From NCBI GenBank assembly GCA_905178155.1, contig CAJINV010000001.1, positions 12,697,136 to 12,761,135 of the forward strand: a DNA stretch of 64,000 nucleotides, in the 5' to 3' direction. The position numbers and the translations under genes were made by a program. Positions 31,134-41,062 of the stretch are shown piece by piece; the first letter of the stretch is position 1, and each line of letters opens with the position of its first letter. The notes under the pieces were generated by a model, which ran no database searches, was not told the origin of the DNA, and saw only the letters and a program-made list of their open reading frames with translations. The stretch is from Amoebophrya sp. A120 (Eukaryota > Sar > Dinophyceae > Syndiniales > Amoebophryaceae).

Positions 31134-33277
31134 ATGGGCGCGACGCGAGCACCTGCTGCCAAGTTGGTCAAGAAGGGCGACCCGAAGGTTGGCAAGAAAA
31201 CGGGGCGATCAAATGGCAAAGCGAAGCTCATGGGCAAGGTGAAACTGGTAGAAAAGGCAAAGAACAAGAAGGAGAAGCAAAAAACTACTACAAGTACTAG
31301 CACTAACACTAAGCAGGCGTATCACATCCGCAAACGGAACAGCTACATCGAGTATGACCCTGACGAGAATGAGGAAGATTTTTACGAGTACGAAGACGAT
31401 AACCATCCCGACGAGGTGAACTACGACGATTTGGTGGCCCAGTGGGCGGATTGGGACGGAGATGAAAATTGGAACGAGGAGGACAAGCCCTCTAAACCAG
31501 CGCGGAATAAGATAAAAGCAGCATCTACTTCCACTTCAAAAAAGAAAACCACGCAACAAGATCACGAATACGCGATTGTCTTGAAAAGTGACAAGAAGGG
31601 GGGCAAAGGCAAGGCCAAAGGGAAAAAAGGAAAAAAGACTTCCATGAAGAAAGAGTCGGAGCAAAAAATCAAAATGCCGAAGTATGACAGTGTTGTGCTA
31701 TCTTCCGGTGTTGAGGTGGAGGCTACCGCCGTCAAAGTCGGGGACCAGCTGTACGTGAAGCCGCGTGGCAAGAAGAACGCGAATAAGTTAAAACCCCTGG
31801 ACGTGAAGCCGCACGACGAGCAGCAGGAAATTTTGTGGAAGTACCGGCACACGATCAAGGATCCGATCCAGCGCCTGCAGCTCGCCGGAGCAGACGTCGT
31901 GAAAAAGTCCGTCCTCCGCGTCTCAACAGTCCACTGCTCGGAACCCGGGATTTCCTTCGTGTCTCGGGGCGACCGCATTTCGAACAAGATTTGGGTGGTG
32001 CAGTACAAGGACTTGCAGGAGAAGCGACACAACAAGTGGTTCAACTGCAAGCACTACGTCGATCTGCGAGATAAGGAGGAAGAAAGAGTATGAGAGTGCA
32101 CAGTGACAGTGCTTTCTCCTGCCCTCCATTTTTGTCTTTGTATGTGATAGTGAATGCCAGCATGCTAGAGAGCGTAAGCGTATAGTGGCTGCGGCTCCAG
32201 GAGAACAAAGACCAGCGATAGTACCGCACTGGCTTCTGCATGACCAACGCACATGCGGACGCTAGAAGTAAAAGTGGTGTAGATTTCTTGGCTTGCGCAG
32301 CAACGCTGTGCTACAGCGCATCAGCACTGAGAATCAAGTCCTGTTGTTGCCGCGAGACAGGCGAAGCAAGGCGAGGAAAGCTGCTGTTGTGCACGCTTAT
32401 AGCACGAGGAGAAGGCAAAAAAACGCTGCATGGCCGTCGCGGTCAATTGGCTACGTGACCACAAGGAAAACTTGGAGAAAGAGAAGCAGAAACAAGGCAA
32501 GAAGGAGATCAAAAAAATCGTAATACTAAAGTCGATATTTGAAACATGATATGCATTAATAGAAGTGTCTACATGATCATGATTGTCTTGCACTTGCTTT
32601 CTGATGCTGTTTGCGGATGCGGACAATATCTTTCGCTTTCCAACGCGCTGCTTTTGCTTACCCTAAATCGGTAGAAATGCAAATTTTTATCAGGATCCGC
32701 TTGCTCGCAAGAGCGGCGTGCTTGGAGTCGGGTGGTATCGCTGCCCCGAGTATCCGCACTTCGTTGGCTGGAGAGCCCATATATCGTCCAAATCCTTTTG
32801 TGGGGTCAACGAGAAGGGCAACGGGCGGAACGTGGGACGCATTTTCAAACTCGACAGCAGGGACTACAAGGACGATTCCGAGGGACTAGAGGAGGAGCTC
32901 GAGAACCTGCGCCAAAAGGCGGCCGCGCAGCGGAAGGCCTGGGAGCAGCAGGTCTTCGTCTTTGAAGAGGCCAAGTACCCGCAGCAGGTAGCTAAGAAAC
33001 CGGAGCAGCTGGTGTACGGACACGGAAAGAAAGTGCACGACTTTGAATACCGACAACCCAGAAGCGGAGCCGCGATCTTGATGAATGGCAGCGGTACAGC
33101 TGAGTTTATTTCCTACATGTCAACTTGGATTTCAATTTTCTTTGCAAAGTGGTCGCTTGAAGTTATATGGTTCTCAAATCCGTTCTCTTCACAGCTGGCC
33201 GCATGCAGCCGAGTAGTTCTTCCTCGTCCTCGACGGCGCTCGTTGCCACCAGCAGTAGCTCCTCTGGGCGGAGGTAG
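31134..33277 (+). CDS. AP2-domain protein, array copy 4 (two AP2-like domains)
   Basis: Proposed exons 31134-32087, 32415-32519, 32694-33093 and 33195-33277 (513 aa); without the last intron the frame would instead run to 33305. The N-terminus is Lys-rich, then an acidic block ([20 protein letters not shown]). The shared pre-domain block ([20 protein letters not shown]) precedes the first AP2-like unit ([20 protein letters not shown]), whose helix ([17 protein letters not shown]) lies on its own small exon. This extra intron is not in copies 1 and 3. The second unit ([20 protein letters not shown], then [20 protein letters not shown]) follows the conserved intron position. The C-terminus is Ser-rich if the last intron (GGTACAGC ... 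TTCACAG) is removed. Start chosen at 31134 because earlier codons from 31086 look non-coding. Likely a nuclear regulator like its paralogues. Confidence 0.75.
32088..32414 (+). other. Copy-4-specific intron inside the first AP2-like unit
   Basis: Donor GAAAGA|GTATGAG and acceptor GGAGAAG|GCAAAA. It joins ...KEEER to [13 protein letters not shown], matching the continuous sequence of copies 1 and 3. It is therefore a gain in copy 4 or a loss in the others. Confidence 0.65.
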
Positions 33278-33305
33278 TACACCAGCACACAAAGACCACC
33301 TTTGA

Positions 33306-34513
33306 CGACCGCTTGAGGGCTGCTCGTGGTCTCTGTTGCCATTCATTTTCCAGCGTGAGTCATCGATCGCCCGTGTTGGTGTTCCTGTGTACGCGCCGCG
33401 CCGTGTCTGTAGCATCTTGATCTTTGCCTAGAGACCACGTCGCACGGTTCCGGTGCCATGTAAAATTCGAGTTCCTCCTCATCGGCTGCTCCTACTGCGA
33501 GGCCATTCTTTCCCCAGGATGTCCGCGTAGCTGCAAACTGTCACAAGAAGTGTAGGATGTTGACAATGACACCGCCAAACGCCAGCAATAATGCGGAGCA
33601 GAGATAGAAGATGAAATAGAAAATATTTGACTTCTACTTCTTTAAAAAATCGTAATCTACCATGATGTATCAAAAAACCCACTGTATCGAAAGCAAAACA
33701 GGATCAGATTTCTCAATTTGAATCGCGGCCTTCTACGTACGAACACGGGCTCGCAGCTATCCCCACCCTTGTATCTCGCAATTACTTCTACCAACAAAAA
33801 AAGAAGAAAGTTCTTTTGACGTGGAGACAGATGACAATGGATGAGAATATTAGCGCCGATTGTCGAAGACCCTCCCCAGCATCATCTTCACGGATGTGAT
33901 TCCCTAAACTGTTCGACAGAGCCAGAGGGCAATCCAATCAGTCGTTGTGTTTCAGCATGTTCGCATCGTTATAGGGTTTGTTGGTTTTCCCATCGTGTAC
34001 AGAAGTTTTGGGGTCGTGTCCTCGTGAAATTGATTATCTGGGGCAAGTGAAACCGATGCCTAGAAGGTATACTCAAAGTAATTGGGTTGTCGAATCCACC
34101 TGTTGGTGTTGCTAGGCCGATGGACAAGGGAAAAGTTGAATAAGTAAGTAGACATGAACTCTTGTGCTAGTTCAGATGGTCGCCCGCGTACGGATCGAAT
34201 CCTGTTGGTCGCATCGTCTTTCGCACGTATTTTTAGTTTTTGCTGTACTTCTAGGGCTAAGTGTTGGTATCAACTTGCTATCACAGGGTCTGGGCGCGGT
34301 GTGGTGATGATCGCGTATCACCTTGTTGATACAGAGTTCACTACTTCTCAAACTCACAAGTAGCCCGAAAGCATGTTGCGACGCCGACACACTAAAAGCA
34401 AGACCCCAGGTGGTCAATATGGATGGCATTCGCCGATGAGCTCATTGTATTTAACAACTGCTCGCTCTACCTCAAGCCGCCCCCAGACAAACCGCAGGAG
34501 CATAACATCCATC
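33306..34513. other. Intergenic region, no gene seen
   Basis: About 1.2 kb between AP2 copy 4 and the secreted-protein gene. Short frames only. Confidence 0.5.
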
Positions 34514-36424
34514 ATGTCCTCCACTGCAAAAGCCTGCGTTGTTGTTTTGCTGACCAGCGAATTAACCTCGTTGCTGGCACTGCCTGCCGCGGCACAGGAA
34601 GTATCAGTAGAGAAAACCAGCGACCGTACAACTAGTTCTCCTGGTACAACCGGTGTCTCTTCCACCTCTGCTTCATCCGCAGCTTCGCGTTACAAGCCGA
34701 ATCGCGCGGCGCATGAAGACGTTGTGCGAGGTAGCGGTGGGCAGGATGAAAACCACGCGGCACATGATCAAGTCGTGGACCATCGCAGGGACGCCAAGCT
34801 GACCGATGTTGAGATGATGAGCGAGGTGCGGGAATATGAAGAGGTTAAACAGGCAGCAGAGATCGACGAGAAGGAAAATCAGCGACTGGCCGAGCTCGCG
34901 CGACAGCGACAGCGACAAAAGCAGTTGCAAGATGAAATAGCCATAGCGGAGGAAGACGAGGAAAAAGAACGGTTCGAACACGCAAATGTCCATCAATCTG
35001 ACCGAAAGCTCGTGGATTATCATCATCCAGGAGCAGCACCAGTACCAGTAGCTGTTGCAGCAGAAGCCGCAGAACCAGAAGATGGTGCCAAAGCCAATCC
35101 CACCTCGTCCGCGCTGCTGCAGCTGAAGATGACCAAACAGATCGGCACACTGAAAAACACCGCCGACCCAAATGCCACAGACAGAAGTGAACAGGCGGCA
35201 ATGAATGCGGTCAAAGCTCCGGACGACGACGAAGTGACGGCGGCCGCGACGCCTGCGGACGCGGAGCACCAGCGAAACGAAGTGCTGCACGAAAAGAACC
35301 AACTGAAAAAGCTCTCGGAGTCTGTGCAGGCCCGCATGAAGGTCGTAAACGCCGATTTTTCCTGTTTGACGCACGTGTGCAGTGTGACATTCCCCGAAAG
35401 TCCCAGCACGCCGATCAAATACACGCTGGATGTGGACATCAAGTGCGAGAACACCGCGGATTGCAAGGTGAAGTGCTGTTCCTACATGTACTGCTATGTC
35501 AACGTGGACAAGGACGTGGTCGTGGACTACATGCTGAGTGGCATGTCCGAAGCAGTTTCGAAGCGAACGCAACTCATGTTTGACGCGTGCCGTGACGAGA
35601 GGATCGTGAAGAACGTCGATGTCCCCCAGTACCAAAGTGACGACGGACAAATCAGTTCCGATCGCTTCATGGAGCTCCAAAACTTCGTTTCGCCGCATGA
35701 CTGCTACCACCGGACGGGGTTTTTTCACTTCCCGGTGATCGGACCGGAATCGAAGCAGTACCTGCGAAGTCTCAGCACCGAGGACGGCGTTAAAGCAGTG
35801 AAGCACAGCTTGCCGCGCGCGCAACCGCTCACCCGCGAAAACGACTTGAAAAATTTGGAGGACTCTGACGTGTTTACGGACATCAAAGAAAAAGCGAATC
35901 CGCAGCCTGACGACGCCAGCAACTTCGATTTTGCGCTCCGGGGATCCTACACCATCAGCTCCACAACCTACGCATGGGAGGATCCTCTTCTGAAAATTGA
36001 TTCGCACGGCCTCGTCGGCGACATCAACAACGAGGACGAGAATAGCGGGAAAACACAGGGCGTCAACACGGAAGAGCACATGACCGGAAAGATTTTGCGG
36101 CTGATCGTCTCAGATTCGCGCGGGCACAACTACCCCCGGCTGGATGCGGCCTACTCGGAACGGTTGAGCGACTGGAGGATTCCCTACAGCCGTGAGGCCA
36201 ACGTGGTGCTAGGGGATTCGCAAAAGCTCGGGATTCCCCTCAAGCAGTGTTGTTCCTTCGTCATCCAGGCTTACACGGGAGCGAACTTTTTCAACCAGTA
36301 CCAAGAGATTACGGAACGATTCGTCTCTCGAAACTGCGTCGTGTTTGCAGCAAATATGCACGAGCACCTGTACGGTGAGCAAAATATCGAAGGATCAACC
36401 AACAACAGCGAAAGCACGAGATGA
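34514..36424 (+). CDS. Secreted Cys-containing protein (636 aa), last + strand gene
   Basis: A single exon. ATG 34514 is chosen because it gives a good signal peptide (STAKACVVVLLTSELTSLLA, then LPAAAQ-type cleavage); an in-frame ATG at 34373 would bury it. After a disordered, charged region (Gln/Glu/Arg-rich helix RQRQRQKQLQDEIAIAEEDE near 34900) comes a Cys-containing folded part (SCLTHVCSV, KCENTADCKVKCCSYMYCYV) and a C-terminal half with FFHFPVIGPESKQYLRSL. I recognise no family. Extracellular, vacuolar or surface location is an inference from the signal peptide. It is the last gene before the strand switch. Confidence 0.78.
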   Translation: MSSTAKACVVVLLTSELTSLLALPAAAQEVSVEKTSDRTTSSPGTTGVSSTSASSAASRYKPNRAAHEDVVRGSGGQDENHAAHDQVVDHRRDAKLTDVEMMSEVREYEEVKQAAEIDEKENQRLAELARQRQRQKQLQDEIAIAEEDEEKERFEHANVHQSDRKLVDYHHPGAAPVPVAVAAEAAEPEDGAKANPTSSALLQLKMTKQIGTLKNTADPNATDRSEQAAMNAVKAPDDDEVTAAATPADAEHQRNEVLHEKNQLKKLSESVQARMKVVNADFSCLTHVCSVTFPESPSTPIKYTLDVDIKCENTADCKVKCCSYMYCYVNVDKDVVVDYMLSGMSEAVSKRTQLMFDACRDERIVKNVDVPQYQSDDGQISSDRFMELQNFVSPHDCYHRTGFFHFPVIGPESKQYLRSLSTEDGVKAVKHSLPRAQPLTRENDLKNLEDSDVFTDIKEKANPQPDDASNFDFALRGSYTISSTTYAWEDPLLKIDSHGLVGDINNEDENSGKTQGVNTEEHMTGKILRLIVSDSRGHNYPRLDAAYSERLSDWRIPYSREANVVLGDSQKLGIPLKQCCSFVIQAYTGANFFNQYQEITERFVSRNCVVFAANMHEHLYGEQNIEGSTNNSESTR

Positions 36425-38233
36425 GTCTAGGTAGCATGTTGAGTTTTTGATTCGATATCTTCACAACATCATAACGTTGATTGTTGGAAGAAAAAAGAAA
36501 CTGCGTGCGAATACTGAAGAAAATGTATACATAGTGCTTACGTTACGAAATAAAAATGAATCAGAATCGATGATCAGCTTCCAACTTCAATGCAATCAAG
36601 ATCTCTTAGGGCCTTGAACCCAACACAATATAAGAAAGAACAAAGCTCATAACTGCAACTCCAAGAAAATTTATTTCGAAATCAGAACGAAAATAAGAAG
36701 ACGCGAGACATGCACGCTTGCAGAGCGAGCCGAAAAGAGAACAACAACGAGCATACAACGACACTCGGTAAATTCCATCTTGTTCTACCAACATGTGTGA
36801 GAAATTCTATTCCATTGGATTGATGGATTCGATATTTTTCCTGATTTTGTGGTCGTGGAGCCAATTACATTATTTGATTTTTATTGAAGATTTAGAAAAG
36901 AAATTTCTTAGAAATTCATCGAGATTTCTCAGAAATTCATCGATATCTGATATATTAGATCTATCTGGATATTGGATTCTGAATAATATGATGTGTTGTG
37001 TTTTCTATTCCATCAGATCTGGATATCCATGGTTATGATTGGACTTATGAATTTCAAAGTTATTCTCTGATTGGGGATCAAATTTTTCGATTTCGATCCG
37101 AAAACTTTTGCAAAATTCTTCATAAAATTTTTTGGAAAATCGACACCCATATTTTTCGAATTTTTTTGGAAATATTTTAAAAATTTTAGATAATTCATTG
37201 AAAATTCGAAACAAAAAGATGAAATCGATCTGATCGATATAAATATCATATGATCGAGAGATTCCAAGATGTATTGAAGGATTTCGATTTTATAAGAAAA
37301 AAAAAACATTGTGTTTTTTCGATGGATGATGATGAAATCCATATCAATCGATAATAAATTCGAAATATTTCGAGATGAATCCTGAATTTCCAGATGGATC
37401 AAAATTTTCCATCTTCTTGAAATGGAAATACCGAAATCTGTCCTATCGGATTCCTTCGATCTCGAAAATTTTTTGTTTTTCTTTCAAGAAAATTTGGCGA
37501 TTTATTATCTCATCGAAATATTCAAATCCATCTCGAAAATTTTTTCGGATTCTCAATTCATTTCAATTTATTTTCATGAATCTCAAATTTTTGAAAATGA
37601 TTAATTCATTATTATTCTTCAGAAATTGATGGTTATCTTTAGTCTCTTGGATTGATTCTGACAATTAAAGAGAAATGATTGGGATTGTGAAGGAACTTTT
37701 AGGACCTTGAACATTTGAAGCCATACCCGGGCATGGAAAGAAAGAAAGAAAATGATTAAATCGAGAAAAAAATATGATCTCAATCGAATAATCCATGATA
37801 TCTCATTTAGACAAACACAACAAATTTGTGAAAGATTGAATATTTGGGATACAATTGATTCATGATGATGGATATCGAAACCGAATTTGATGCCATTACT
37901 TCTTTTGAAGAAAACACCCAGAAACAGAAGGTCACACACCCTATCAACATCTTTTTCTTTCTTATTCTTTCAATCATCCAAGACATTTTAGGTACATTGA
38001 TTTCCAAAGAGATGTGTTCTTACAAATAAGAAAACAATGTAGTGCAAGCTTCTTAGACAAAAACACAAAACAGAGACTCGCCGTTCTTGGAATTCGAATT
38101 TTGGAACTGAAAAAATCCTGTCCGACAATGATAAAAGAGCAAGAATAGTTACGGCAAATTGTTCATTCGAAATCGGTAATATATAAACGCAGTTCGAAGT
38201 TCGTCTGTCTAGGTCAAATTTGTTGTACAAGTC
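36425..38233. other. AT-rich gene-free island at the convergent strand switch
   Basis: From about 36,790 to 38,000 the sequence turns strikingly AT-rich and is dominated by short words such as GAAATTC, ATCGAT, TCGAAA and GGATT. No frame longer than about 130 codons exists and none looks coding. It lies exactly where the + strand and - strand gene blocks meet tail to tail. I cannot compute exact base composition here. Confidence 0.75.
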
Positions 38234-38605
38234 TTACAACCATAACGGGGGGTCTGTGCTAAACTTTGCAGAACTTTTCAAAAACTTTTCGAAGACTTTG
38301 AATTTCCCGCCGGCCTGCTCGTCAAAGAAGCTGCCGCGCAACTTCGTGGCCAATGACTGCACGGCCAACACGAGATCGAGCCCCAGCATGCCATCGCGGT
38401 TCCAGTGTGACCGATGGGGTCCCGCGCTTTTCGTGGGTGCCCAGTTTGCGCACTCCGCCGCAGTGAAAAACGCCCGAACCTGAGAAGGTTGAGGCAGCGC
38501 CGAGCTTGGTGGCTCAGCCTGCAACACCGGCGGGCTTCCTGGTCAAGGCAAAAGACCGAAAAGATTTGCTTTCTGTTCGTAGTATCAAAGAGGGAGACCA
38601 AACAT

Positions 38606-39925
38606 CAAAAACCCCAACAGCTTGACTCAGCGAACCCCCTCCATCGCAAAAGTGCCGGCATTGGCGAAACATAACAAAAAACACCACCGACATAATTAAC
38701 AGCGGCGCCGGAACAGTGCTGATTTTGGCACGGCGGTATGGTGGAGGCCAAAAAATGCAAGCTCTTACAGTGCTACCTCGGTGAGCCCGAAACGAACCCG
38801 AAAAAACTTTTTATCTGGCCGCCCTTCCCGAAGCTCCCCGCTGCTGCTTCTGCTTGAATCCGGCACCGTTTTGGTGCCCCATGTGCAAGCTTTTGGAAAG
38901 TTTTCCAGCAGTTTTTTTTTCCAGAATCAGCTCGGGAGTTTTTTTTTGAAGGTCAGGAAAGTGGCGCCATGCTGTCGGTTTCTTCTGATTTTCCAGATAT
39001 AGCGAAAAAGCGCAAAGCAAACTTTTTGAAATGGGCGCAAAGGTCGCGCCTTGCCTCAGAATTTGAGCAAAAGTCGAGAGCTCGCGCGTTTTACCCTACG
39101 CCGCGCCGCCGTGCATAGATAATGCTACCGCCAGCGGTATTCTTCGCATGTAAAAAAGTATACAGTTGCCCACCCCGGCTCCGGGTCCAAACCTATGATC
39201 ACGAAATCAAGCCGAGAAATAAGTGTAGCGATGCCCCGTGATCCAGTATCATACTCCGACTCCAGCTCTTCCAGAGTCTAGCACTAAACTCAACTTCTAG
39301 CTTTTCCGTCATCGCCCAAGCTATTTGCACTACCAAAAAACCCAAAAGCTTGACTCAGACGCAAAAGCGCCGGCATTGGCAAAACATAACAAAAAAACAC
39401 CACCAGCATACCATCGGCGCTGGAGCAATGCTGACTTTGGCACGGTGGTACGGCGGAGGCCAAAAAGTGCGACTTTTTTGCTGTGCTATTTCGGTGAGCC
39501 CGAAACGAGCCCGAAAAAACCCCGAAAAAACTTTTTTTCTGGCCTCCCTTCTTGAAGCTCCCCGCGGCGGATTCTGCTTGAAACCGGCACGATTTTGGTG
39601 CCCCAAAAGAAAGTTTTTAAAAAGTTTTTTAAAAGTTTTTTTTTTCGGGAATTAGCTCGGGATTCGTTTTTTCGAGGACCAGAAAAGCGGCATCATGCCA
39701 TCGGTTTTGGTTTTTCACATATAGCCCAAAAGTGCAAAAAAAAAACTTTTCAAAATGGGCGCTCAGGTCGTGTTTTGCCTCAGAATTCGAGCAAAAGTTG
39801 AAAAAGCGCGCTTTTTTGCCTACGCGGTGCCGCCGTGGATAACGTTACCGCCCACGTTATTCGTCGCATGTAAAGTATACAACTTTTCGCCCCGGCTCCG
39901 GGGTCCAAACCTATCACGAAACAGG
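38606..39925. repeat. Direct repeat pair, units of about 600 bp
   Basis: Unit 1 (about 38606-39210) and unit 2 (about 39333-39925) share many segments in order: AGCTTGACTCAG, GCCGGCATTGGC[AG]AAACAT, CGGTGAGCCCGAAACGA, TTTTGGTGCCCC, CCCCGGCTCCGG and TCCAAACCTAT. They are diverged by substitutions and small indels, with an offset of about 720 bp. Confidence 0.8.
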
Positions 39926-39933
39926 ACGGCACG

Positions 39934-40790
39934 CCGTTCAAACGCGTAATAAATTAAAAATCTGCTGAGGGGATTCCGCCCGCGATTCACGTGTGACCGA
40001 CGGCAGCGCGCGCGCCTTTTATCGGTCAGCGTATATGACCACGAAACGCGACGGCACGGCGCCAAAAAGACTACAAAACCTGAGCCGTGAGCTTTGCCTA
40101 TTTCGCAGGCAGTGCCACCCTGCTTCGTGTCTGGGTAGCGCTTCTTTTGTACTTTTTGAAGACTCAGCATTCTCGCTCCTTTCTGGCGGCGTGCCGCCGT
40201 GCCTGGGGTCAGCACAGGCGCCAAAAAGGTAACAGAAGTCAGAGCTTGCTTCTTCGGCTGCGCCGCTTTTTCTTGTGGAGTTTACAAACGTACGCAACGC
40301 GGCGCAGGGGCGCACCCCCTGGACCTCTCCAGACACGCCTCTCAAGGCCGGCGCGCTGCGCCTGAGAACCGAGGCCCTAGGCCCTAAGCCCCAAACCCTA
40401 AACCAAAACCCAAGCCCTGCGAAAAGGAGGAGGGCCAAGCCCTAAACCCTAGACCCTGCCAGGCGAAAAGGAGGAGGGCTGGCCCCGGGTGGGGGGGTGG
40501 CCACCCAAGTGCGTTTGTCCCGCGGTCAAATAAACAGCACGGCCAACCGAGTGCGTTTGTCCCTAGGCGAAACGCGAAGGGGTGGATCAAAGCCTTGTCA
40601 TGCGTGAATACATATATCAAGGACGCGGCCCTGTTTGGGCGGCGCGCGACGCTGTTCAAGCGCGCAAGAGATTACAAGTCTGCGGAGAGTATTCCGCCCG
40701 TGGCTCACGTGTGACCGACGGCAGCGCGCGCGCCTTTTATCGGTCAGCATATATGACCACGAAACACGACGGCACGCCGCCAAAAAAGGG
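39934..40790. repeat. Second direct repeat pair, units of about 140 bp
   Basis: Unit 1 (about 39934-40072) and unit 2 (about 40648-40790) share CACGTGTGACCGACGGCAGC, CGCGCGCCTTTTATCGGTCA and ATATGACCACGAAAC. The offset of about 715 bp is nearly the same as in the first repeat pair, pointing to a ~0.7-kb founding unit. Confidence 0.8.
40371..40457. repeat. Degenerate CCCTAAA (telomere-like) repeats
   Basis: A run of CCCTAGG, CCCTAAG, CCCCAAA, CCCTAAA, CCAAAACCC and later CCCTAAACCCTAGACCC units, interrupted by GCGAAAAGGAGGAGGGC. This is the TTTAGGG telomere type, decayed and internal to the TIR element. It is not a chromosome end, because unique sequence with genes lies on both sides. Confidence 0.75.
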
Positions 40791-41062
40791 CGTCGGACCT
40801 TGGTGGTTTCGCGTCATCGCTTTTCTCTGTTTTCAAAAGTTTTCGAAAAGTTTTCAAAAAGTTCTGAAGCCGATGAGTAGACCCCCCGTTATGGTTGTAA
40901 CTATGTGTGAAACAAAAATTGCGAAACAGTTCAGTAGCAATTGATCAAAAGCAATATCAAAAGTCCTTTCTTAGTGCCTGTCATCGAGGACACGAGTCGC
41001 GCAGGTTCTCGTTCCGGGACGGAAATCATGTTCAGAGTCATAGGTAGTTTACATGTATTTTG

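Larger units (their letters stand above)
38234..40900. mobile_element. 2.7-kb TIR element without transposase
   Basis: The left end TTACAACCATAACGGGGGGT and the right end are exact inverted repeats over 22 bp (TTACAACCATAACGGGGGGTCT), with weaker inverted similarity continuing to about 70 bp (GAACTTTT...ACTTTTCGAA). If the element starts at CAACC, both flanks are TA, as in Tc1/mariner-type insertions; this is suggestive only because TTAC/GTAA is itself palindromic. No transposase-like frame is seen. The inside carries two pairs of long direct repeats and telomere-like repeats (separate entries). Confidence 0.8.

Noticed and set aside
36790-38000. Organelle-derived DNA or a horizontally transferred AT-rich fragment
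   Set aside because: No organelle gene, rRNA or coherent reading frame is visible; the sequence looks like low-complexity AT-rich spacer.
40371-40457. A chromosome end
   Set aside because: The telomere-type units are degenerate, are enclosed in a TIR element and have genes on both sides.
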